Below are positions 1 to 7,855 of a stretch of 50,250 nucleotides of DNA, piece after piece; the first letter of the stretch is position 1; each line of letters starts with the position of its first letter. The notes beneath the pieces are model-generated. The model was given only the letters and a program-made list of their open reading frames with translations. It did no database searches and was not told where the DNA came from. Source of the DNA: Borreliella burgdorferi B31 (GTDB lineage: Bacteria > Spirochaetota > Spirochaetia > Borreliales > Borreliaceae). Location of the stretch: NCBI RefSeq assembly GCF_000008685.2, contig NC_001318.1:608557-658806 (forward strand). The letters are read 5' to 3'. Position numbers and translations under genes: made by a program.

Positions 1-522
1 CGTAATGTTGATTTTTGTTTTGGACATAATGGAATCTTATTTTTTGCAGATTGTTCTGTAGTGGTCAATCCCAATTCTTTAGAGCTTGCAGAAATTGCAT
101 TGCAAAGTGCTAAATCTTTTAAAGATATTTTAAATGCAAAGCCCAAGGTTGCTCTTTTGAGTTTTTCAACAAAAGGGTCTTCTAGTGCTAAAGAAACTGA
201 AAAAGTAAAGAATGCTTTAAATATTGTTAGGAATAAAGAGAGTGATTTACTTATTGATGGTGAGCTGCAGCTTGATTCAGCCATAATAAAAGATGTTGCA
301 GAGAAAAAATGTAGAGAATCTTTAGTAGCAGGTTCTGCTAATGTTTTAATATTTCCCAATTTAGATGCGGGGAATATTGGTTATAAATTAGTAGAGAGAT
401 TTGCTTTTGCCAAGGCCTACGGTCCCTTTTTACAAGGTTTTTCCAAGCCCATTAGCGATCTTTCAAGGGGCTGTTCTGTTGATGAAATTGTATTTGCAAG
501 TGCTTTAATGATAAGCATTTAA
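1..522 (+). CDS. pta: Phosphate acetyltransferase, C-terminal part (5' end outside window)
   Basis: Only the last 173 residues are visible; the frame is open from base 1, so the GTG at 61 is internal and not a start. Pta interconverts acetyl-CoA and acetyl phosphate in the cytoplasm. The visible part fits the C-terminal half of the PTA_PTB family: an ADCSVVVNPN stretch, then ELAEIALQSAKSF, VALLSFSTKGS, a DGELQLDSA segment and GNIGYKLVERF. Its partner ackA lies 40 kb away in this window rather than beside it. In Borrelia the AckA-Pta pathway is known to feed acetyl-CoA to mevalonate synthesis, and acetyl phosphate has been linked to the regulator Rrp2. The last 18 bases overlap the end of the convergent rsmA. 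Identity is confident; N-terminal features cannot be judged. Confidence 0.93.
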   Translation, partial: RNVDFCFGHNGILFFADCSVVVNPNSLELAEIALQSAKSFKDILNAKPKVALLSFSTKGSSSAKETEKVKNALNIVRNKESDLLIDGELQLDSAIIKDVAEKKCRESLVAGSANVLIFPNLDAGNIGYKLVERFAFAKAYGPFLQGFSKPISDLSRGCSVDEIVFASALMISI

Positions 523-1350
523 AGTGTTGGAAATTTGTATAAATTCTTCAACAGAAATGTTTTCAGGTCTTTTGTCTAAATATTCTTTTAAAAAATTTTC
601 TCTCAGAGTAGCTTTATTGGTAATGAAATTAATAATAGTGTTTTTTAATTTCTTTCTTCTGTTTGAAAATACAGTTCTAACCAATTTATTGAATTCTTTG
701 AAGTTTTTTATGTTGTTTTTTTTAGGAATTAATTTTAGTGTTGTGGACTTAACCTTAGGTGCAGGATAAAAATTGTTTTCTCCTATGTCTAATATTTTAA
801 TTACCTTGAAGTGTGATTGTACTAAGACCGTAAATGAAGAATAGTTTTTGCTGTTTATTTTTGCAGTTATTCTGTCGGCCAATTCTTTTTGCACTGTGAA
901 TACCATTTCTTTTAAAAAGTTTTCTTCAATTAATTTAGATATTACTTTTGATGCAATATTGTATGGCAAATTTGAAAATATTTTATCAATGTTTTGATTT
1001 TCGTTTTTGTATTTTTTTAAAAAATCCCCTTTTATCAATTTAAAGTTTTTTAATTTTCCAAATTTTTCATTTAATATTTCTGAATATTTTAAGTCAATTT
1101 CAAATGCGGTTAAAAGATTAGTTTTTTTTAATAAAATCTCAGTCATTGCGCCAAGGCCTGGGCCAATTTCCCAGATTTTTTCATTTTCTTTTATATCTAA
1201 GCTTTCTATTATTTTTTGCCTTATGCTTTCGTTGATTAAATAGTTTTGTCCCCATAATTTTCTTGGAGCGATTTTTCTTTCTTTTAATGTTTGTTTTATG
1301 CTAGTTATACTGTTATAGTTGATATTCATAGATAAAAGAGATAGTATCAT
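505..1350 (-). CDS. rsmA: 16S rRNA dimethyladenosine transferase (RsmA/KsgA)
   Basis: Methylates two adjacent adenosines near the 3' end of 16S rRNA using S-adenosylmethionine, a late step of 30S maturation; its loss gives kasugamycin resistance. The SAM-binding loop EIGPGLGAMTE is near residue 61, the acidic AFEIDLKYSE segment follows, and the catalytic FSNLPYNIAS (N-L-P-Y) motif is near residue 130. The C-terminal helical domain carries the basic FSNRRKKLKNT. Full length is 281 residues, usual for the family. The start is uncertain: ATG at 1350 has only a weak AAGA upstream, and ATG at 1329 (MNINYNS, 274 residues) has none. The 3' end overlaps pta by 18 bases, tail to tail. comEC follows upstream on the same strand, 36 bases away. 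Confidence 0.93.
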   Translation of the reverse strand: MILSLLSMNINYNSITSIKQTLKERKIAPRKLWGQNYLINESIRQKIIESLDIKENEKIWEIGPGLGAMTEILLKKTNLLTAFEIDLKYSEILNEKFGKLKNFKLIKGDFLKKYKNENQNIDKIFSNLPYNIASKVISKLIEENFLKEMVFTVQKELADRITAKINSKNYSSFTVLVQSHFKVIKILDIGENNFYPAPKVKSTTLKLIPKKNNIKNFKEFNKLVRTVFSNRRKKLKNTIINFITNKATLRENFLKEYLDKRPENISVEEFIQISNTLNAYH

Positions 1351-1386
1351 ATTATTCTTAATAATGACAGATATTTTAAAATTATT

Positions 1387-2637
1387 TTAATTTTTTTTAG
1401 TTTCGTTATTATAAATAATGTAAGTTATAAGAAAAATACTTAATATTAAAAATATAGGTATTTGATGGTGCTTGACTATAAAGAATTTGCTAAAAAATGC
1501 TGCTGTAATTTTTATTGCTTGAAATATGTAGGCATTTATAAGGTCAAGGGGAAAAAATAAATTTAAACTTGAAAAGTAAGTTATTAAGCTTAATATTGTT
1601 ATTGCTAAGAAAATTGATATTAATGGAATAGCTATTAAATTTGACAGTATTGAGATTGGTGCTAGATCAAAATTATTGATATAAATTACTGGCGAGGTGA
1701 ATATTTGAATAAAAAATGTTGTAAGCATTGATGATTCTAGCCTGTTAAGACCGTATCTATTTTTTAGATGAACCGATGCTGATATTCCTATTGTTGCAAG
1801 ATAGGAGAGCTGAAATCCTATTGAATTTAGCGTTTCGGGGAATGCAAGAGCATTTATTATAAAACTAATAGATGTGCAGCTTATTAAATTAATTTTGCCG
1901 TAAATTAGTTTGTATATTATAAGAGATTCTGTTATTAGAAATGCTCTTACCGTTGAAGGTGCAAATCCAGTTAATATTAGATAATTTAATAAAATTATGC
2001 TTAATATTAAGTATTTTAATTTTTCATTAGTGATTATTAAAAGGAAATAGTAACTTATTAAACTTATTAGATAAAAATGCAGTCCAGATACTACCAAAAT
2101 GTGGGCAATCCCCGCATTTTGAAATAATGTTTTTTCATATTTTGTTATTTCTGATTTGATATTCAAAATTATTGCTTTTGAAAAATGGGAATAGCTGGGA
2201 TTTAGTGTAGTGAAAAAATTGTTTAAGGCGTTTGTATATTTTTCTCTAAGCTTGGCAAAAAAGGGCCTTTTAATAAGTTTTATTTTTTGATTTTCAATTT
2301 TAATGATATCTCCTATTTTGTAAATATTTTCAATATTTTTGAAGCTATATTTGTACATATTTGATTTATTGTCAATTACTTCTACAATGGTTTTTGAATC
2401 TTTTTTAAAATTTTTAATGTTTGTTATTTGATAAATATTTTTTTTTAATGTTTTAAAATTTAATCTCGCTTGAAAACTTAATAGCAATATTGTGCAAAAA
2501 ATAAAACTAAGTGCTAAGTGTTTGTTGTTTTTTATAATAAAAAATAATGCTAGCATTGTGTTAAAATAAATTAAATTGAGTTTTAAATAATATTGAATTA
2601 ATAAATTAAGTGAAATAAGGACAAATATTAAAATCAT
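1387..2637 (-). CDS. ComEC/Rec2-like membrane protein without nuclease domain
   Basis: A 416-residue, very hydrophobic protein of the competence family (BB_0591 by memory, annotated as competence locus E). Two N-terminal membrane segments are followed by a soluble part near residues 60-135 that may be the OB-like domain, then a hydrophobic core. The family motif NAGIAHILVVSGLHFYLIS is near residue 172, and GFAPSTVRAFLI and IGFQLSYLATIGI follow. ComEC forms the inner-membrane channel for single-stranded DNA uptake in transformable bacteria. The protein ends where Bacillus-type ComEC would continue into a metallo-beta-lactamase-like nuclease domain, so it is about half that length. No other competence gene is visible here. 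The family call is good; a DNA-uptake role in a spirochaete is unproven. Confidence 0.82.
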   Translation of the reverse strand: MILIFVLISLNLLIQYYLKLNLIYFNTMLALFFIIKNNKHLALSFIFCTILLLSFQARLNFKTLKKNIYQITNIKNFKKDSKTIVEVIDNKSNMYKYSFKNIENIYKIGDIIKIENQKIKLIKRPFFAKLREKYTNALNNFFTTLNPSYSHFSKAIILNIKSEITKYEKTLFQNAGIAHILVVSGLHFYLISLISYYFLLIITNEKLKYLILSIILLNYLILTGFAPSTVRAFLITESLIIYKLIYGKINLISCTSISFIINALAFPETLNSIGFQLSYLATIGISASVHLKNRYGLNRLESSMLTTFFIQIFTSPVIYINNFDLAPISILSNLIAIPLISIFLAITILSLITYFSSLNLFFPLDLINAYIFQAIKITAAFFSKFFIVKHHQIPIFLILSIFLITYIIYNNETKKN

Positions 2638-2718
2638 TTATAATATTCTTATTTTTATTTATAAATAATTATATTTTGAATTTTAATTTGTTTTGATTAA
2701 TCAATCAATAATCATTCG

Positions 2719-2747
2719 TTGACAATTAATAATTATTTAATTACAAT
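2719..2747 (+). promoter_or_regulatory. Near-consensus sigma-70 promoter abutting an ATG
   Basis: TTGACA (2719-2724), a 17-base spacer, then TACAAT (2742-2747). The expected transcription start is about 2753-2755, which is the start codon of the CPBP protease gene at 2753. No Shine-Dalgarno sequence lies before that ATG. Confidence 0.7.
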
Positions 2748-2752
2748 ACTTT

Positions 2753-3466
2753 ATGCAATTGTTAAAAAATAAATATCCATTCAAGCGGGCTTTGCTTGAT
2801 CTTTTTTTGGTCTATGCTATTGTTTATTTGGCATCTCCTTTTGTAAATGTTAATTCAGAATTTTGGAATGTTGATGAAAATCATTTTTATTTTTGGATTT
2901 CAAGATCTTTTTTAATTATTTTTATAATTTATTTTTTTAAACTTACCAGTTCTTATGATGATTTTAGAGTAGAGTTTTTTATTCCTAAATTTAAATTTAT
3001 TTTTCTTTGGGATTCTGTTTTAATTTTTATTAAAACAATATTGATTGCAATGATAGTCATTTTTTTAATAGCTTTTTTGCTTGAATATTTGTTGCCAGAA
3101 TCGGTACTTGTCTATTATTTTCAAAACAATGCTGGATTTAATTGGAAGATTAGCAGTAAAAAAGCATTTTTTTTAATGACTTTTACCTCTTTTTTTACAG
3201 GAGCTTTTGAAGAACTTTTTTACAGGGCTTTTGTTATTACTAAGTTTACACAAATGGGATTTCCTGTTGTAGCTACCGCCATTCTTAGTAGTATGTTTTT
3301 TGCTTATGGGCATTTATATTATGGAATTTTAGGATTTTTGGTTACATTTATATTAGGGATATTTTTTGCTTTTACTTATTTAAGGTATAAAAATGTATAT
3401 TATGTGATTTTTATACATAGTTTTTATAATATTATTGTTAGCAGCTTGTTGCTTTTTTTGAATTAA
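2753..3466 (+). CDS. CPBP family intramembrane metalloprotease
   Basis: A 237-residue membrane protein with about six hydrophobic segments. The three motifs of the CPBP (CAAX protease / bacteriocin-processing, Abi) family are present: GAFEELFYRAF with the E-E-x-x-x-R signature near residues 153-158, FAYGHLYYG with a histidine near 184, and IFIHSFYNII (H-x-x-x-N) near 222. Related eukaryotic enzymes cleave prenylated proteins; bacterial members have varied or unknown substrates, so the target here is unknown. The ATG at 2753 follows an in-frame stop at 2738 and has no ribosome binding site. A strong promoter puts the mRNA start at this codon, so it may be translated from a leaderless message. 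The next gene begins 25 bases downstream, with its own strong ribosome site. Confidence 0.86.
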   Translation: MQLLKNKYPFKRALLDLFLVYAIVYLASPFVNVNSEFWNVDENHFYFWISRSFLIIFIIYFFKLTSSYDDFRVEFFIPKFKFIFLWDSVLIFIKTILIAMIVIFLIAFLLEYLLPESVLVYYFQNNAGFNWKISSKKAFFLMTFTSFFTGAFEELFYRAFVITKFTQMGFPVVATAILSSMFFAYGHLYYGILGFLVTFILGIFFAFTYLRYKNVYYVIFIHSFYNIIVSSLLLFLN

Positions 3467-3491
3467 TTTTAAATTGTTTTGAGGGGGATTT

Positions 3492-5429
3492 ATGAGTGAT
3501 ACTGTGCCTAAGCGTTTTAAAGATGTGGTAGCTCTTTATAGTGAGCTTGATATTTTTATGTATAAGGAGGGGGAATCAAAAAGTTTTAAGAAGCAAATAT
3601 ACGCTGATTTTTGGAATGAGACAAAAAGAGTGGCTTCTGGGCTTTTGCATTGTGGCATTAAAAGGGGAGAAAAGGTTGTAATTATTTCTGATTCTAGAAG
3701 AGAATGGATAATAATCGACGTTGCTACTTTGGGGTTAGGCTGCGTTGATGTTCCCAGGGGAAATGATTCTTCTGAGGATGAATTAGCTTATATTATTAAC
3801 CATTCTGAATCTACTTTTATTTTTGTTGAAAACAATAAGCAACTTCACAAGGTTTTATCCAAAAAGCATGATCTTAGATTGGTAAGATGTATTGTTGTTA
3901 TTGATGATGATAAATCTTATGAAGAAAAAATAGGAAATATTACTGTATTTTCTTATAAAAAATTACTAGAACTTGGAACTGAGTATTTAAGAGCTAATCC
4001 AAAATCATTTGATATGGAGATTGAAAAAGGTTCTTCAAAAGACATTGCAACTATAATATATACTTCTGGTACAACAGGTATGCCAAAGGGAGTAATGTTG
4101 AGGCATGAATCTTTTATTTTTCAATTAGATAGACTTTATGATTATCTTCCAACACTTAAACCCGGCAAGATAATGATTTCTATTCTTCCTCTTTGGCATT
4201 CTTTTGAGCGGGCTTGTGAATATATAGTTGCTTTAAAAGGCATAGCAATTGCATATTCAAAGCCCATAGGTCCTGTTTTGTTAAAAGACTTTTTACTTTT
4301 AAATCCTCAAATGATTGTTTCTGTACCCAGAATTTGGGAAGGTATAAGAATAGGTATTATTAAAAAGGTATCAGAATCTTTTATTAAGAAGTTTGTGTTT
4401 GGAGGGTTTTTAAAAGTTGGGATTATTTATGCAAAGCTTAAGGAGAGATTTTTAGGGCTTTCTCCTATTTATAAAAAAACTAATTTTCTTATTTCGCTTT
4501 TTTCAAAATTATTTTTATTTATTGGGATTGTTTTAATTTTTCCTATTAAATTATTGGGCGATATTTTAGTATTTAAAAAAATAAAAAATGCTCTTGGGCA
4601 AAATTTTGAATTTGGAGTTTCTGGTGGTGGGGCATTGGTTGATTATGTTGATTATTTTTTTAAGGCCGTAGGAATTAAAGTGCTTGAAGGTTACGGTCTT
4701 ACTGAAACGGGCCCTATTTTGAGCGTTAGGCGTCTTAAAGGCCCTGTAGCAAAAACTGTCGGCCCTATTTTGCCAGATGTTGAATACAAAGTAGTTGGAA
4801 TTGATGGGAGAGTTTTGCCTTATGGAGAAAAAGGCGAGCTTTGGGTCAGGTCGCCACAAATAATGAGTGGCTACTTTAAGGATAAGGCTAAGACAAGTGA
4901 AGTTTTAACAGAAGATGGTTGGTTTAACACTGGGGACTTGGTTAGATTAACAATTAATAATGAAATTTCAATTGTTGGTAGAAGCAAGGATACAATTGTT
5001 CTGAGGGGCGGGGAAAATATTGAGCCTGAGCCCCTTGAGAGAGTTTTGGGTAAATCTTTGTTTATTGAAAATATTATGATCGTTGGTCAGGATCAAAAAT
5101 TTTTGGGGGCTGTTATTGTGCCTAATTTTGATAATCTTGAAAAATGGGCAAATTCTAGTGGAGTTTCTTTTTCTTCCAGAAGTGATTTGTTAGCCAATGA
5201 GGACGTCAATAAACTTTATTCTAAGCATATTTCAGACACTATTAATACTAAATTAGGTTTTAAAAATTTTGAAAAAATAGTAGGCTTTGTTTTGCTTCAG
5301 GATCCTTTTACAATTGGAGAAGAGCTTACCAATACTCTTAAGTTAAAAAGATATTATATATCCAAAAAGTATGAAGATAAAATAAAATTAATTTTTAGCA
5401 AAAGTGACTTAGATTTAAACGGATATTAG
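3492..5429 (+). CDS. Long-chain fatty-acid--CoA ligase (AMP-binding family)
   Basis: A 645-residue adenylate-forming enzyme that activates a fatty acid with ATP and joins it to CoA. Motifs in order: IIYTSGTTGMPKGVMLRHES (P-loop-like A3) near residue 188, LPLWHSFERACEY, the A5 motif EGYGLTETGP near 400, GWFNTGD near 475, and LRGGENIEPEPLE near 500. The region around residues 300-365 is hydrophobic and basic, suggesting membrane contact. Borrelia cannot make fatty acids and must take them from the host, so a ligase feeding acyl groups to phospholipids fits. The start has a strong GAGGGG site at 3481-3486. The TAG stop is part of a long palindrome shared with the end of argS. Exact substrate chain length is not readable. 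Confidence 0.92.
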   Translation: MSDTVPKRFKDVVALYSELDIFMYKEGESKSFKKQIYADFWNETKRVASGLLHCGIKRGEKVVIISDSRREWIIIDVATLGLGCVDVPRGNDSSEDELAYIINHSESTFIFVENNKQLHKVLSKKHDLRLVRCIVVIDDDKSYEEKIGNITVFSYKKLLELGTEYLRANPKSFDMEIEKGSSKDIATIIYTSGTTGMPKGVMLRHESFIFQLDRLYDYLPTLKPGKIMISILPLWHSFERACEYIVALKGIAIAYSKPIGPVLLKDFLLLNPQMIVSVPRIWEGIRIGIIKKVSESFIKKFVFGGFLKVGIIYAKLKERFLGLSPIYKKTNFLISLFSKLFLFIGIVLIFPIKLLGDILVFKKIKNALGQNFEFGVSGGGALVDYVDYFFKAVGIKVLEGYGLTETGPILSVRRLKGPVAKTVGPILPDVEYKVVGIDGRVLPYGEKGELWVRSPQIMSGYFKDKAKTSEVLTEDGWFNTGDLVRLTINNEISIVGRSKDTIVLRGGENIEPEPLERVLGKSLFIENIMIVGQDQKFLGAVIVPNFDNLEKWANSSGVSFSSRSDLLANEDVNKLYSKHISDTINTKLGFKNFEKIVGFVLLQDPFTIGEELTNTLKLKRYYISKKYEDKIKLIFSKSDLDLNGY

Positions 5430-5460
5430 GCAAGAAAATTTTGTAAAATTTTCTTGCCTA
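5427..5460. terminator. Bidirectional terminator palindrome containing both stop codons
   Basis: A perfect inverted repeat: 16-base arms 5427-5442 and 5445-5460 around a two-base centre (in practice a 4-base loop). The outermost three bases of each arm are the TAG stop codons of the acyl-CoA synthetase (plus) and argS (minus). A TTTTT run follows on the plus strand at 5463-5467. The two genes converge here with no other space for a terminator. Confidence 0.8.
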
Positions 5461-7215
5461 CATTTTTAACATATAGGGAATATTGAGCAGGTACATGCAA
5501 TTTTTTATTGTTTGTAATATGGCTTTTAAAAATTCGATTCTTGCGGCTGTTAAATTGATATTGTTTGTATCTATTACTTTAACTTCTTGATAGTACGTGC
5601 TAAAATGCTTTGCAAGCGAGTATGAATAGCTGGTAAGTATTGAAGGGTTTAAATCTTTTGCCGCATTGATTATATTTTCTTCTAATTCCGATATAATTTT
5701 AATAATTTCCCACTCTTTTTCATGTTTTAAAAGTTCAAAGTCAATTTTTTCCATTACAGGAATAGAAAGTGCTTTATATTTTTCAAGAATGCTATTAATT
5801 CTTGCTCCAACATATTGGATATATGGTCCAGAATTTCCCGTAAAAGACAGGCTTTCTTTTTTATTAAATACAATATCTTTATGTATAGCTGATTTTAGCA
5901 GATAATAGTGAATTGCTCCCAATGCAATATTTAAAGCATTTTTTTTAGCGCTCTCTTTATTTTCAATTTTTTGTGTCATTTCAGGTATTATTAATTCTAT
6001 TAAGTTTGAGATTAGGTTATCCGCATCAATTACATTGCCTTCTCTTGATTTCATTTTTCCATCAACAAGATTAACCATTCCGTGTGACAAATGAATAAGT
6101 TTCTTGTTTTTAGAAAGGCCTAATTTTTCTGCTACAAAAAACAAGCTTTTGAAGTGCTGAATTTGTTCGCTTCCAACCACATAAATCATTTCTTCAAAAT
6201 TAAATTCTTTTGTTCTAACTGCTATATTTCCTAAATCTTGGGTAAGATAGATAGATGTTCCGTTTGATCTTATGAGTACTTTTTGTTTTACCTTGGTGTC
6301 TGCTTTTTCATCTGAGTCTGAAGGTAAGTCAATGCATATTGCGCCATCTTCTCGTTTGTAACAAAATCCTTTTTCAAGCCCTTCTAATACGACATTTTTT
6401 CCAATTTTAAAAATTTCACTTTCAAGGTAAATTTTATCAAATGAGGTGTTTGTAATTTCGTATGTTTCTTTTATTCCTTCAATTGCCCATTTATTTAACT
6501 TTTTCCAAAGTTCAATTGTGCTTACATCTTTTTGCTCCCAGAGTAAAAGTAGATCTTGAATTTCTTTTTCAGCATTTTCATTTTCTTGTGAGTATTTGTT
6601 GTATTTAACATAAAAATCGCCAATTAAATGATCTCCTTTTTTAAAAGCTTTTTCAGGGGTAATGCCATTTCCAAATTTTTTGTATGCAAGCATTGATTTG
6701 CAGATATGAACCCCTCGGTCATTTATTAAGTTTATTTTTGTAATTTTTGCACCCACAGCCTTTAATATTCTTGACAGACTTTCTCCTATTACGTCATTTC
6801 TAAGATGTCCTACATGCAGTGGTTTGTTTGTATTTGGTGATGAAAATTCTAATATTATTTTTTTATTGTCTAGATATTTACTTGTTCCATAGGTATCTTT
6901 TTGAGTATTTACCATTTGTATTGTATTATTTATATATTCTTTTCTAGAAATTTTGATGTTTAAGTAAGGCCCCACAGCTTTAATTTCATATTTAGTTTTA
7001 AGATTTTTTATTATTTCTTCGGAGATGATTTCAATAGGGAGTTTTAAGGTTTTACCAATTTCAAACATTAATATGGAAATATCTCCCAGATCACTTTTTG
7101 GAGGTTTTTGAATATTTATATTGATATTATCTAGCTTTATGTTATTTGATAATGCTAGATTAGTAACTATAACATTAATTTCGTCTTTAATCTTTTTTTT
7201 AACACTTTTATTCAT
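5458..7215 (-). CDS. argS: Arginyl-tRNA synthetase
   Basis: Class I aminoacyl-tRNA synthetase charging tRNA-Arg. The HIGH-type motif appears as [12 protein letters not shown] near residue 130, and the KMSKS-type motif as [10 protein letters not shown] near 375, the KM-S/K-REG form typical of ArgRS. The DALR-type anticodon-binding domain is at the C-terminus ([15 protein letters not shown] onward), and the N-terminal Add-1 domain includes [13 protein letters not shown] chose the ATG at 7215 (MNKSVKKK, 585 residues) over the upstream ATG at 7233 because an AAAGAGG ribosome site sits six bases before it. That start region is tandemly duplicated (see repeat at 7201). The start overlaps the end of the upstream membrane-protein gene by 8 bases, suggesting translational coupling. 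Confidence 0.95.
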   Translation of the reverse strand: MNKSVKKKIKDEINVIVTNLALSNNIKLDNININIQKPPKSDLGDISILMFEIGKTLKLPIEIISEEIIKNLKTKYEIKAVGPYLNIKISRKEYINNTIQMVNTQKDTYGTSKYLDNKKIILEFSSPNTNKPLHVGHLRNDVIGESLSRILKAVGAKITKINLINDRGVHICKSMLAYKKFGNGITPEKAFKKGDHLIGDFYVKYNKYSQENENAEKEIQDLLLLWEQKDVSTIELWKKLNKWAIEGIKETYEITNTSFDKIYLESEIFKIGKNVVLEGLEKGFCYKREDGAICIDLPSDSDEKADTKVKQKVLIRSNGTSIYLTQDLGNIAVRTKEFNFEEMIYVVGSEQIQHFKSLFFVAEKLGLSKNKKLIHLSHGMVNLVDGKMKSREGNVIDADNLISNLIELIIPEMTQKIENKESAKKNALNIALGAIHYYLLKSAIHKDIVFNKKESLSFTGNSGPYIQYVGARINSILEKYKALSIPVMEKIDFELLKHEKEWEIIKIISELEENIINAAKDLNPSILTSYSYSLAKHFSTYYQEVKVIDTNNINLTAARIEFLKAILQTIKNCMYLLNIPYMLKM

Positions 7216-7256
7216 TTTTTTCCTCTTTAACACTTTTATTCATTTTTTTCTCTTTA
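7201..7256. repeat. Tandem duplication of the argS translation-start region
   Basis: Two copies with a 28-base offset. The 22 bases 7201-7222 recur identically at 7229-7250, and the flank (CCTCTTT versus CTCTTT) differs by one base deletion. On the minus strand each copy holds a purine-rich ribosome site, an ATG and the codons for MNKSVK. One copy starts argS; the other is read in frame as the end of the preceding membrane protein. Confidence 0.85.
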
Positions 7257-7834
7257 ATTTTTGTTAGCATATTGATTAATAGTAAAAATAAAGACGCTAC
7301 AATAAAAATGTTTGAGCTATGGGCCGACATTTTTATATTTATAAGTCCCTTTATTATAGGTATTTCGTTGTTAAAAAGTTTTAAATTGCCCGTGTTTAAT
7401 ATTTCTCTAATAAGTGAGGTTGTTGAGCTTAGGGTAATGAAAATTAAAATTGGAATTTTAGAATATTTAATTATCATTGATGGGTTTTTTAGAATTTTAA
7501 AGGGTTCGTTTTTATGAAATGATATTATTATGGCTATTAAAATGGGTATTGAAAATTTAAATTCTTTATATAAAGTTGGTGTTAAGTAGAGCATAACTAA
7601 GTAAGTTAGGCTGGTAAAAATTCCTATTATTAATAGATATATCCCTAATATATGGCTTTTTTGCTTTTTCAATTCTATTTGATTGATTATTAGGGCAGGA
7701 AGTATAATGCATATTGAAATCCAAACAGATGCGATACTAGCATCTAAAAAGTTTTTTGTATAAGCAAAAATAGGAAATAACATTAAATGGCTTTTAAGAT
7801 ATTTTTCAGTATTATAAAATGTCTTTTTTTGCAT
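7208..7834 (-). CDS. Small multi-pass membrane protein, function unknown
   Basis: A 208-residue protein with about five or six hydrophobic segments (roughly residues 35-55, 60-85, 92-105, 125-140, 172-192) joined by short basic loops. I do not recognise a family or catalytic motif. It corresponds by position to BB_0595. The C-terminus is a soluble, charged tail, [17 protein letters not shown], part of which comes from the duplicated argS start region; the same MNKSVK peptide begins ArgS. The start ATG has an AAAAGGAAA site. It lies between a chemoreceptor gene (21 bases upstream) and argS (8-base overlap), all on the minus strand, so the three may be cotranscribed. An Rnf/Nqr-like subunit or small permease was considered but nothing supports it. 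Confidence 0.75.
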   Translation of the reverse strand: MQKKTFYNTEKYLKSHLMLFPIFAYTKNFLDASIASVWISICIILPALIINQIELKKQKSHILGIYLLIIGIFTSLTYLVMLYLTPTLYKEFKFSIPILIAIIISFHKNEPFKILKNPSMIIKYSKIPILIFITLSSTTSLIREILNTGNLKLFNNEIPIIKGLINIKMSAHSSNIFIVASLFLLLINMLTKIKEKKMNKSVKEEKNE

Positions 7835-7855
7835 ATTATTTCCTTTTAATCTAGT

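Noticed and set aside
7201..7256. Tandem repeat as the start of a CRISPR or VNTR array
   Set aside because: Only two copies and explained by duplication of the argS start.
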